Source: DAIDKA01 sp036521075
GTDB taxonomy: Bacteria > Pseudomonadota > Gammaproteobacteria > Steroidobacterales > Steroidobacteraceae
DNA: 64,000 nt
Assembly (NCBI GenBank): GCA_036521075.1
Contig: DATDIL010000147.1
Coordinates: 1 to 64,000 of the forward strand
Reading direction: 5' to 3'
The notes under the pieces were generated by a model. The model was not told the DNA's origin, made no database searches, and was given only the letters and a program-made list of their open reading frames with translations. Of this stretch, positions 8,842 to 16,210 are shown piece by piece. Positions within the stretch are counted from its first letter, which is position 1. Each line of letters starts with the position of its first letter. The translations under genes were made by a program, and so were the position numbers.

Positions 8842-9786
8842 TCAAGCCGGGGCGGCCGCGGTGTAGAGATCGGCCACGGCGGCCTCCATCGTTTGGCGCA
8901 AGTAGATGTGGGCCGGGTCAGCCTCTGAGCGCTCGTGCCACATGAGATTCTCCCGAAGCCTGGGCATTTCGAGCGGGCTTTCCAAGACGACGAGGCCAAG
9001 CCTTGGCGCCAGGATGTTCGCCAGGCGTCGTTGGGCGGTTGCGATCAGGGGCGTGCCCGGCAGCATGAAGAGGAGCGCTGAGAAGCTGAAGGCGGTCACA
9101 GCCACGTCGATTTCGATCTTTGAAGCAATCCACGTCTCCTCCACGAGTGTCTTGGCACCTTCGCCAAAGGCAACCGAGTTGTGGCGAAGCTGCTGATAGG
9201 TGCTCAGCGATATCCCCTGTGAGACGTCCACCACCCGTGGATCGACCACGCACACGAAGTCGTCTTCGAACATCGGCTCGGAGCGAATGAATTCGCCGGG
9301 CCGGTGGGTTCCCCAAAGACGAAGCTCATCGCTGGCAACGCAGAAGTCCAGCTCGCCCATGTCCAGGTGATTGAACGACTGGTTCGACAGCAGCTTGACG
9401 GTGCAGCGTATTCCTGGCGCCTCCTCTGCAAGGCGGCGAAGGAACCCCGGCAGTACGACGATCAGGCCGTAATCAGACATCGCGATCCTGCAATTCCTTT
9501 TGGCGGTTCCAGGATCGAATGATGGCCGGGTGTCGAGCGCCGCCTTGGCCGCGAGCAGCGCATCTCTCACTGGATGAATCAGAGACACTGCAAGCGGTGT
9601 CAGTTCAAGGTGCCGCCCAACAGCCGTTAGCAACTGGTCTTCGAAGTGCTCGCGCAAGCGCTGTAGCGCCCCACTGGCAGCTTGCTGTGTGATGAAGAGA
9701 CGTTGTGCCGCATGGGTGACGTTCCGCTCCTCGAGAAGCGCGTCGAGCGTCTTTAGCAAGTTGAGATCGAATCTTCTGAGATCCAT
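8842..9786 (-). CDS. LysR-family transcriptional regulator, NodD-like branch
   Basis: The 314-residue protein has an N-terminal winged helix-turn-helix (FDLNLLKTLDALLEERNVTHAAQRLFITQQAASGALQRLREHF, given here only to locate residues 5-47) and a periplasmic-binding-like effector domain (CRIAMSDYGLIVVLPGFL onward). The Thr-His-Ala-Ala recognition region and the GxHLELTPLA turn are typical of the NodD/LinR subgroup. I placed the start at the ATG at 9786, giving MDLRRFDLNLL, the usual family start, not at 9819. The oxidoreductase genes downstream on the same strand are candidate targets. Confidence 0.85.
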   Translation of the reverse strand: MDLRRFDLNLLKTLDALLEERNVTHAAQRLFITQQAASGALQRLREHFEDQLLTAVGRHLELTPLAVSLIHPVRDALLAAKAALDTRPSFDPGTAKRNCRIAMSDYGLIVVLPGFLRRLAEEAPGIRCTVKLLSNQSFNHLDMGELDFCVASDELRLWGTHRPGEFIRSEPMFEDDFVCVVDPRVVDVSQGISLSTYQQLRHNSVAFGEGAKTLVEETWIASKIEIDVAVTAFSFSALLFMLPGTPLIATAQRRLANILAPRLGLVVLESPLEMPRLRENLMWHERSEADPAHIYLRQTMEAAVADLYTAAAPA

Positions 9787-10524
9787 GGTTCGCTCTTTTC
9801 GCCGTTTGCCCCAACACAATTTTTGGGAAACTCGAGAAATCCTGGGTGAAAGCCAGATCGACCAAACCCAGTCATTGCATAACGGCGGGATTGGCGCTCA
9901 TCGTGAGGGTCAGGTAGCCGTTGGGCCATGATGGCCGCGAGGAGCCAGGTTCCAAGCGCCTCGAGCACCCGGACGATCTCGTCGCAGAAGAAGGCGCAGG
10001 CGCCGTTGCTGTCGTGAACGTTTCCTGGCCGATGCTACGCACCGAGCACCTAGCCGGCCTGCGCCACCGTACATGACAACGGATAGTAGCAAACCGGGCG
10101 GCACCATTCCCGAACTCTCCCTTGTGTCCATGACCTCGATCCATCGCTCGTCGAGGATCGGGCCCTTGCCATATCCCTGCTCGCCCACCATTCCGACCAC
10201 GTGTACCGCGGCTATTGCGCCGCGTGACAACCGCAGAAGCGCTCGTATTCAGCCTCGGTAACTTGAGCTACTGGATAAACCTCCAGTGGCGCGTTTTAGG
10301 AGAACCTTCTCCTCCGTCGGGGATGCCCATATGACGCGCTGCCACGGGTGCGCAGGCTTGCACCAATTCCCGAACCGTCCGGATTGGATAACGATACGCG
10401 GCGGCTCTGGGATACCGGATCTGGTCGTAGCGCTGAAACGAGGAGGAAACCTCAATGTTGAACACGCTTCAAATCTCACTTACGATCGGCGCCACAGCGC
10501 CCGGGCGCCGGGGCCCTGAAATTT
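9787..10524. other. Intergenic region with possible gene debris
   Basis: No intact gene is supported in about 740 bases. Minus-strand frames between roughly 9900 and 10240 switch phase (for example VHVVGMVGEQGYGKGP in one frame and LEALGTWLLAAIMAQRLPDP in another). This could be a decayed gene, but I recognise no family. The 10250-10520 part likewise gives only unconvincing frames. Confidence 0.35.
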
Positions 10525-10863
10525 GTGATGAAACAAGTCATATTGGTCGCGGTCGCGGCATCGTTGCTCACCGCCTGCGCGGCGCTCCCGCAGCACAGTG
10601 ATCAATCCATTGCCCATGCGGACGTGTCCGGATTGATTGGTAACACGGTGGTTGAATACGACCGTCAAAGCCCCCAGTTCGTGGTCAAGGTCCAACTCTA
10701 TGCCGACGGAACGTATCAGTCATCGGCCAGCGGTGGATTCAAGACCACCATGACCACGGGCACCTGGAAGGAGCAGGACGGCATGAAGGTGGGCGATACC
10801 TGGATCGAGCAGTGGCCTGACGGCAGGATGTTTAAGGGTCGGGTGGTTGCGGGATCCAACTAA
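10525..10863 (+). CDS. Small lipoprotein, unknown function
   Basis: The 112-residue product starts MKQVILVAVAASLLTAC, a signal peptide ending in a clear lipobox with Cys17. The mature part is a compact beta-rich domain (VEYDRQSPQFVVKVQLYADGTYQS, TTGTWKEQDGMKVGDTWIEQ) resembling small lipocalin-like or META-type folds, but no named family can be assigned. It stands alone. The ribosome binding site is weak. Confidence 0.7.
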   Translation: MMKQVILVAVAASLLTACAALPQHSDQSIAHADVSGLIGNTVVEYDRQSPQFVVKVQLYADGTYQSSASGGFKTTMTTGTWKEQDGMKVGDTWIEQWPDGRMFKGRVVAGSN

Positions 10864-11122
10864 GCTGAAAGCCTGCGCCTGCTGGCTTGGGTGTCACTGA
10901 TGCTTCCCAACCTGGTCGCCTCCGCGGCTTCAATCGTGGTGATCATCGCTGGACGAACTACAGCGACGGCGGACTTTAGCGCTCGCCGCGATGAACGCAT
11001 TCATTGTTCCGATCGGCCGCCCCAGTTCAGAGAATTCACAGATCGAATTTGCGCGGACCGTCTTTGGAGCGTTTGACCCGCAACGCAGACCCGCGCCGCG
11101 GAGAGGAGGTATTCCTTCAGGC

Positions 11123-11338
11123 TCAGTCGGCAACGCTCTCGATGCTGAACAGCGTCTCTACGCTTACGTTCAGCGCGCGTGCCAGTTTCAATGCGAGAAA
11201 GGTCGAGGGCACCATGTGGCCCATCTCAATCGCGTTGATCGATTTGCGTGTGACATTGGCGAGCTGCGCCAGTTCGGCCTGAGTCAAGTCGCGCAGGGCG
11301 CGCTGGACCTTCATCGTTGTCTTTAGGCGCTCTTCCAT
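11123..11338 (-). CDS. XRE-family transcriptional regulator (YozG-like, short)
   Basis: The 71-residue protein is almost entirely a Cro/C1-type helix-turn-helix: LTQAELAQLANVTRKSINAIEMGHMVPSTFLALKLARALN, residues about 18-57. Such short regulators are often paired with a membrane protein. Here the membrane protein gene ends 8 bases upstream of this ATG. I started at 11338 (MEERLKTTMKVQRALRDL), since earlier in-frame starts run into the upstream gene. It probably controls its own operon through the inverted repeat at 11843-11881. Confidence 0.8.
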   Translation of the reverse strand: MEERLKTTMKVQRALRDLTQAELAQLANVTRKSINAIEMGHMVPSTFLALKLARALNVSVETLFSIESVAD

Positions 11339-11346
11339 CAACGCTC

Positions 11347-11802
11347 TCAGCGGTCGTAGATGAGCATGGTGCACAGGACCACACTCGTGCCGATCAGCGC
11401 CGTGGCGCTCGCCATCAATAGTTCGGGGAATGGTCGGGCCGCCCACGCGACGAGAAGCGCCAGCGCCGGCTGTCCGACTAACACAGCGACGAGGCCGTTC
11501 CGGTACGCACGGTTCAGGCTGTGCTGCCGCAACTCATCATTGAGCATCCCGGTCATCAGCGCACCGCGTTTGTCCGCAGCTGAGCCCTGCAGCGACAGGT
11601 ACGCCCACGCCACCGCGATAGTGATTGCCAGCGGTAAGATGTTTGCGAGCCGATGCGCCGAGGACGCAGCGATGCTGTTGGGAAACACGTTGATGACGAT
11701 GGCATAGCCGCCGAGTGCCAGTATTAGCGCTAATGCGATCCAAAGGCTGCGGCGCGAGAACTTAACGAACAACTCGGATGGAATGCTTGCTTCGGATTTC
11801 AC
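11347..11802 (-). CDS. Membrane protein paired with XRE regulator
   Basis: The product (151 residues from a GTG at 11802, or 171 from an ATG at 11862) has about four transmembrane helices (around LWIALALILALGGYAIVI, NILPLAITIAVAWAYL, GLVAVLVGQPALALLVAW and MASATALIGTSVVLCTML). The GTG gives a better N-terminus and has GGAACG upstream; the ATG lies inside the probable promoter. The gene heads a two-gene unit with a tiny XRE regulator, an arrangement in which the membrane protein often modulates the regulator. Its exact function is unknown. Confidence 0.65.
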   Translation of the reverse strand: MKSEASIPSELFVKFSRRSLWIALALILALGGYAIVINVFPNSIAASSAHRLANILPLAITIAVAWAYLSLQGSAADKRGALMTGMLNDELRQHSLNRAYRNGLVAVLVGQPALALLVAWAARPFPELLMASATALIGTSVVLCTMLIYDR

Positions 11803-11842
11803 GATGTGCCGTTCCTGAGGGGTGGGAGCCACCAGGAGCCAA

Positions 11843-11881
11843 TGTAACCGAAAGGTTCTCAAAAGTCACCTATTGGTTACA
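11843..11881 (-). promoter_or_regulatory. Candidate promoter and operator of the membrane-protein/XRE pair
   Basis: TGTAACC (11843-11849) and GGTTACA (11875-11881) form a perfect 7-base inverted repeat with a 25-base gap. On the minus strand a -35-like GTGACT and a -10-like TACATT, 17 bases apart, lie within it, and the -10 overlaps one arm. The location just upstream of the pair fits an XRE operator. If this promoter is right, translation starts at the GTG at 11802. Confidence 0.45.
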
Positions 11882-12004
11882 CCTTTTGTCCAGGGCGCAG
11901 GAAAGGGCCCGCCCGTGGAATGCCGGTTTCCGGTGTTCAGGTAAATCGCGGAATCGTATCGTGCCCCCTTGCTCTTGGAGCGGTTAGGTTTGGTTGCCAT
12001 AAGT

Positions 12005-12030
12005 GCAGGCCCCGCTCCCAATTTAAATGG
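12005..12030. repeat. Dispersed repeat copy D
   Basis: GCAGGCCCCGCTCCC followed by AATTTAAATGG matches copy C (2398-2427) with a few changes. It lies about 15 bases from the 3' end of the degraded vapC, the same relative place that copies B and C occupy next to their toxin genes. Confidence 0.5.
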
Positions 12031-12045
12031 CAGCTCGTGCCGCTT

Positions 12046-12375
12046 TGCACCTCAATCACTTTCAGCCCGGCTTGTTGAGGCGCTGCGCGCACTCGCCGGT
12101 CGTATGTCAGGACATGCGTAGCGGCAGTGACTCGGTCCCGAGCAGCAAGCGCTCTGCTTCACGGTGCACTGACGGCGTCAGATCCAGCCGTTCGAATGCA
12201 CCGGAACCAGCGTCCGCCAACACCGCGTCACGGATCTTGTACGCCTGATCGCAGCGAAGCTCCCTCTCCCGCTTTCTGTGGGCGACCGCGAGCCGCTGCG
12301 CCGAAACGTAGCACGACCGGGAAACGGCCTCGTCTCAGGGCGACGGGGTGGCACGGGCCGCGTCACGGGCTGCAT
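12046..12375 (-). pseudogene. Degraded vapBC toxin-antitoxin pair, paralogue of 1593-2292
   Basis: Read on the minus strand, 12305-12375 gives RPETRPFPGRATFRR, matching the antitoxin tail RPERAKPFSGRADFRR at the intact locus. Next comes QAYKIRDAVLADAGSGAFERLDLTPSVHREAERLLL, closely matching the intact VapC middle, then a stop and a frame change where the intact protein has RTLDALHVALAL. The last part, ATHVLTYDRRVRAAPQQAGLK, matches the VapC end in another frame. The N-terminal half of VapC and of VapB are missing, so the pair is dead and internally deleted. Confidence 0.8.
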
Positions 12376-12605
12376 TCACGTATATGAGCCTCGCCATTGA
12401 TGAGGCTTCGGCAATCCGCTCGCCGAATTTCTCTTCCGGTATCATTTTCACTTCGCCCAGAAACCCTGGCAGGCTACCCCACCTCAGCTTAGCCGCGTGT
12501 TCGCGTAAGCTAGGAACCGCGATCAGCCACGTAGCCTCCACCGAGGTCGAGGCACTCGGCATTATTCGCTCAGACAACGTATACGGAGCATCCAGGAATG
12601 AGGTC

Positions 12606-14201
12606 ATGGTCCTGAATCGCAAGCTCGCAGCCACCATCATGGCCGCAGTTGTGCTCATGTCGACTGGCGCGGCCGCCGAAGCGGGCGCACCGGCATCGCG
12701 CCCGGACGGCAGCACGCCGCTGCAGTGGGCGGTGTTCGAAGGCAACATCGCCGAGATGAAGCGCCTGCTCGCCGCCGGTGCCGATCCCAGCGTGGTAAAC
12801 GACTACGGCGTCGACGCGATGCAGCTTGCTGCGGACGCGAGCAACACCGAGCTTCTTCGGCTGCTGCTGAAGGCCGGCGCCAATCCCAACTCTGTGAATC
12901 CGGACGGCGAGACCGTGCTGCACCTGGTGGCGCGCAGCGGCAATCTCGATGCCGCAAAGCTGCTTGTGAAGGCCGGCGCGCAGGTCGATGCGCGCGAGCG
13001 CTTCGGCGGGCAGACCCCCCTGATGTGGGCGACCGCCCGGCGCCATCCCGACCTCGTGCAGTTCCTCGCCTCGAAAGGAGCGGACGTGAATGCGCGCTCG
13101 GCCGTACGCGACTACCTTCGCGTCGCCACGGCCGAGAGCCGCGCCAAGCATCTCGACCGGGGCGGCTTCACGCCGCTGATGTACGCGGCGCGCGAGAACT
13201 GCCGCGAGTGCGTGCCGATCCTGCTGAAGCACCACGCCGATGTGTCTTTGCCCGATCCCGCCGGCATGCCGCCGTTGTTCATCGCCATGATGAACGGCAA
13301 CTGGGACATCGCCAAGCGCCTGATCGAAGCGGGCTCCGACGTCAATCAGTGGGACATCTTCGGGCAGGGGCCGCTGAATGTGGCTATCGCAAACCTGACT
13401 GTGCGCGACAACAACCCGCTCGACCGGGATGTACCGGACCGCACTACCGCCCGCGAAGTGGTGAAGATGCTCGTGGAACGCGGCGCGAATCCGAATCAGC
13501 AGCTCTACTACCACGCGGCGGCGCGCACGATCCTAGGCGCTGACACAGGTCGTGGCACCACCCCGTTCCTCACTGCCTGCGCCAGCGGTGACATCGAGAT
13601 CGTAAAACTGCTGCTCGCCCACGGCGCCAATCCGAGGCTCGCCACATCCGATGGTCAGGGGCCCATCATCCTCGCGACCGCCGCGCGCACCGGGGGCACC
13701 GGCTTTCCGAATGCGCGCATGGCAGGCGTGGCGGCGCCGCCGCGCGAGGTGATCGAGGACGCCGCAGAAGGACACGGAGACGGCAAAGGTCCGCGCGTCA
13801 ATCCCACGGTCGAACTCATCAGGCTGCTGGCCGCCAGCGGTGCGGATGTGAATCTCATGTCGAAGCGCCACTTCCTGCAGCGCACGCGCGGCGGCTCGGC
13901 ACTTCACTACGCCACCCGAGCCGGGAACAAAGAAGCGATGGCGGCTCTGGTCGACCTCGGCATCGACGTCAATGCAAAGGATGAAGACGGACTGACCGCG
14001 CTCGACTACGCGATGGGTCGCGGCTATGTGCCGTTTCTGCAATTGCCACAGGACCCGCGCAAGAATCTCGCCGACCTCCTGCGTAGCTGGGGTGCGAAAG
14101 TGGAACTGGACAGGACGCCGAACTGGCCCCCGCAGGGCGCTGCCGTCGGCACTGCCGTCTACGACGCTGTCATCTGGCCTGTGGATCCCGTGGGACCTTG
14201 A
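12606..14201 (+). CDS. Secreted ankyrin-repeat protein
   Basis: From the ATG at 12606 the 531-residue protein begins with a signal peptide (NRKLAATIMAAVVLMSTGAAAEAG). The rest is ankyrin repeats of about 33 residues: clear units include TPLQWAVFEGNIAEMKRLLAAGADP, TVLHLVARSGNLDAAKLLVKAG, TPLMWATARRHPDLVQFLASKGADVN and SALHYATRAGNKEAMAALVDLGIDVN. Longer loops interrupt the repeats near residues 255-295 and 365-410. Ankyrin repeats bind proteins; a periplasmic or cell-surface scaffold is inferred. The frame is open further upstream, but the signal peptide sets the start. No operon partner is present. Confidence 0.8.
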   Translation: MVLNRKLAATIMAAVVLMSTGAAAEAGAPASRPDGSTPLQWAVFEGNIAEMKRLLAAGADPSVVNDYGVDAMQLAADASNTELLRLLLKAGANPNSVNPDGETVLHLVARSGNLDAAKLLVKAGAQVDARERFGGQTPLMWATARRHPDLVQFLASKGADVNARSAVRDYLRVATAESRAKHLDRGGFTPLMYAARENCRECVPILLKHHADVSLPDPAGMPPLFIAMMNGNWDIAKRLIEAGSDVNQWDIFGQGPLNVAIANLTVRDNNPLDRDVPDRTTAREVVKMLVERGANPNQQLYYHAAARTILGADTGRGTTPFLTACASGDIEIVKLLLAHGANPRLATSDGQGPIILATAARTGGTGFPNARMAGVAAPPREVIEDAAEGHGDGKGPRVNPTVELIRLLAASGADVNLMSKRHFLQRTRGGSALHYATRAGNKEAMAALVDLGIDVNAKDEDGLTALDYAMGRGYVPFLQLPQDPRKNLADLLRSWGAKVELDRTPNWPPQGAAVGTAVYDAVIWPVDPVGP

Positions 14202-14354
14202 TGCGCATCCAGAAGTGCTGCCCTCCCCTCGGAATTGGCGGCAGTTCGAACTCGCGCGGATTTCGAACGGCTTGGTTTCGTCCGTTCTTGAAAAGCTTGA
14301 GTTGTCGGTCTGCCATCAACTGTGGCGAAGTGGTCGGTCGCACTCCCTGGCTCG

Positions 14355-15071
14355 TCAGTGAATGTGCCCCGAACCAGGCGTTCCGTCCGACCAAGCGGGC
14401 ACTCGAATGATGAAAGTCGCCAGCGGTTCGGGAGCGCCCTGAAACTGTGGATTGAGCAAGACCGGGGAGCCCGGCACGTCCGCGCCCCAATCCGCGCCAT
14501 CTGACTTCGCAGAATAAAACATCAGGTGTGGGTGCCAATGTCCGACTGCATCGCCAAGTTGGCCTTCCTTCGACATCATGTAGGACATCGCGCCGGGTTC
14601 CAGTGCCGGCAGTTCTTTTTTCCTTACCATCTCCTGCATCCTGGCAATGAGCTGGGTCCTGGACAGACCAGTGAGAACAAGTTCTGTCCTCTTATAGGTA
14701 ATCGGCAGAACCGAGCGGACGGCGGGTGGATTAAAGCAAATCGGACCCCGCATTTTTGGATTCCAGAACTCGGGACTGTCAATCGGACCCATCCATGAGC
14801 GCTCCACGACGCACACAAAACCATTCTTGCCTTTCACCACTGTTTCGTACCCGTGCTCCTTGAGCACCAGGATCGTTGCATCACCGGATACGACCGCCGG
14901 CGCTGCACTACGAGCCAGGGCGATCTCGGCTTGTTGATCGTTCATCAGGTACTGAGCCGTCGGAGCCATACGGGGATAAGTTGTTTTTGACTCCTGTGCG
15001 TATCCCAGCCCCGCCGCGCTGACCACGACGCTGACCGCCAGCGCCTGAACTGCGATCGTCTTGGCAAACAT
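14355..15071 (-). CDS. Secreted protein, unknown function
   Basis: The 238-residue product starts at an ATG at 15071 (MFAKTIAVQALAVSVVVSAAGLGYAQ, a signal peptide with an AQ/E-type cleavage site) preceded by GAAAGGGA. The mature protein has GDATILVLKEHGYETVVKGKNGFVCVVERSW, which looks like a conserved module, and HWHPHLMFYSAK, a histidine-rich patch that might bind metal. No family can be named. It is cotranscribed with, and overlaps by 164 bases, the TetR regulator immediately upstream. Confidence 0.65.
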   Translation of the reverse strand: MFAKTIAVQALAVSVVVSAAGLGYAQESKTTYPRMAPTAQYLMNDQQAEIALARSAAPAVVSGDATILVLKEHGYETVVKGKNGFVCVVERSWMGPIDSPEFWNPKMRGPICFNPPAVRSVLPITYKRTELVLTGLSRTQLIARMQEMVRKKELPALEPGAMSYMMSKEGQLGDAVGHWHPHLMFYSAKSDGADWGADVPGSPVLLNPQFQGAPEPLATFIIRVPAWSDGTPGSGHIH

Positions 15072-15684
15072 GCTGTTTCCCTTTCTTCGTATGGCCGAAA
15101 AGCAATTGAATGTACCGGCGCAGATGATCCAGGCAGGCAACCGCAACCACAGGTCCCTGCTGAGCCTTCGCGAAAATGAAGGCTCCCTGGATCACCGCTT
15201 GCATATATATGGCGAGGCTCTCGGCGCTCCATTGTCCAGCGCCGCCGTAAGTGCGCAGCGCTTCAGCGATGTCGGATTCGAGTATGGCGAAATGCTCGCT
15301 GAGACTTTTCGCGCACGCTTCCCGGATTGCAGGATGCGTTTGGTAAGCCTCCTGCACCATGGTGCCGAGCAGACAGGTGAATTCGGGCAGTTCACCTCGC
15401 AGGAGCACCTTGCGAAACTCCACATAGCCTAAGAGACGGTCGACTGGGTCGGCCAGCTCCCGATAGGCAGCGCCGCTGAACAACCGGTCCGCCAGCGTCG
15501 AAAAATGCCGGGCTGCCAATACCGCCAGCTCTTCCTTGCTATCGAAGTGATGAAAGAATGCCCCCTTGGTAACCCCTGCCGTCTGGCAGACCTCATCCAC
15601 CGTGGTTGCCGAATAGCCCTTGGCGCGGATCACAACTACGGCCGCGTCCAATAGTTTTGTCTTCGCACTTGTCTTGAGCGGCAT
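14908..15684 (-). CDS. TetR-family transcriptional regulator
   Basis: The 258-residue frame has an N-terminal TetR helix-turn-helix (AKTKLLDAAVVVIRAKGYSATTVDEVCQTAGVTKGAFFHHFDSKEEL at residues 6-52) and a ligand-binding helical part ending near DHLRRYIQLLFGHTKK. TetR proteins of this sort end there. About 55 more residues are read from the start of the next gene in another phase, suggesting that the natural stop was lost. I used the ATG at 15684 (MPLKTSAKTKLL). An ACCAACCAGTCGGT operator in its promoter indicates self-repression. The next gene is a likely target. Confidence 0.8.
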   Translation of the reverse strand: MPLKTSAKTKLLDAAVVVIRAKGYSATTVDEVCQTAGVTKGAFFHHFDSKEELAVLAARHFSTLADRLFSGAAYRELADPVDRLLGYVEFRKVLLRGELPEFTCLLGTMVQEAYQTHPAIREACAKSLSEHFAILESDIAEALRTYGGAGQWSAESLAIYMQAVIQGAFIFAKAQQGPVVAVACLDHLRRYIQLLFGHTKKGKQHVCQDDRSSGAGGQRRGQRGGAGIRTGVKNNLSPYGSDGSVPDERSTSRDRPGS

Positions 15685-15691
15685 AATGCAT

Positions 15692-15720
15692 AACATACCA
15701 ACCAGTCGGTTTGGAGTCAA
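15692..15720 (-). promoter_or_regulatory. TetR promoter and operator
   Basis: On the minus strand, -35 TTGACT (15715-15720) and -10 TATGTT (15692-15697) are 17 bases apart. The spacer is filled by the near-palindrome ACCGACTGGTTGGT (15697-15710), of the ACCnACyrGTnGGT type bound by many TetR proteins. It starts 12 bases before the TetR start codon. Confidence 0.7.
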
Positions 15721-15757
15721 ATGAAGCCGCCCGGTAAGGCGCAGGTCGGACTTCTCA

Positions 15758-16201
15758 TCAGCAATTGACGGCCGTTGCGGAGGAGCCCTCTTCGGGCTGG
15801 AACTTCAACAGATGCATGCCATTGGGCAGCGGCTCCCACAGCGGGATCAGCGGCATGCCAATACGAAGTGCGGCGACAGCCACATTGCCGATGTTGCTCA
15901 GCATGCGCACGCCTTCCATAAGTTCCACAATGGCGAGAATCCTGACGGGGTGTTCGTTCGTCGCAATTGAACCCTCTGGAATGAGGGTATAGCTGTATAG
16001 CGTCGCGCGCCCCGACACCTCACGCCACTGCAGATCGCGCTTTGCGGTAAAGATGCTGAGCGGTCGCGGGAAAAACTGATAGTGAGCGGTCCGTGGGCAG
16101 TACTGAAGCACCAGACGTTTTTCGCGGGTCGCTTCCCAGAACGGCTGACCGAATTTGGCGGGTACAAATTCGGGCAGTTGTGAGGGTCGCGTGTTCATCA
16201 T
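15758..16201 (-). CDS. DUF35 OB-fold protein lacking most zinc-ribbon cysteines
   Basis: The 147-residue protein has the DUF35 order: a short N-terminal helix, a rubredoxin-like zinc ribbon region (LVLQYCPRTAHYQFFPRPL) and an OB-fold (GRATLYSYTLIP, VRILAIVELMEGVRMLSNI, GMPLIPLWEPL). DUF35 proteins bind thiolase-like partners; in steroid catabolism such pairs are retro-aldolases. Only Cys35 remains where two CxxC pairs are usual, so zinc binding is doubtful. It follows the thiolase gene by 9 bases on the same strand and is almost certainly its partner. Confidence 0.8.
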   Translation of the reverse strand: MMNTRPSQLPEFVPAKFGQPFWEATREKRLVLQYCPRTAHYQFFPRPLSIFTAKRDLQWREVSGRATLYSYTLIPEGSIATNEHPVRILAIVELMEGVRMLSNIGNVAVAALRIGMPLIPLWEPLPNGMHLLKFQPEEGSSATAVNC

Positions 16202-16210
16202 CTTTGCCCG

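Noticed and set aside
8067..8999. Minus-strand 310-codon frame across the F420-reductase-like, gap and LysR regions
   Set aside because: It is out of phase with both real genes, is Arg/Ser-rich and has no family pattern.
12570..13514. Minus-strand 314-codon frame opposite the ankyrin gene
   Set aside because: The plus strand has regular ankyrin repeats. The antisense product is Arg/His/Val-rich with no pattern.
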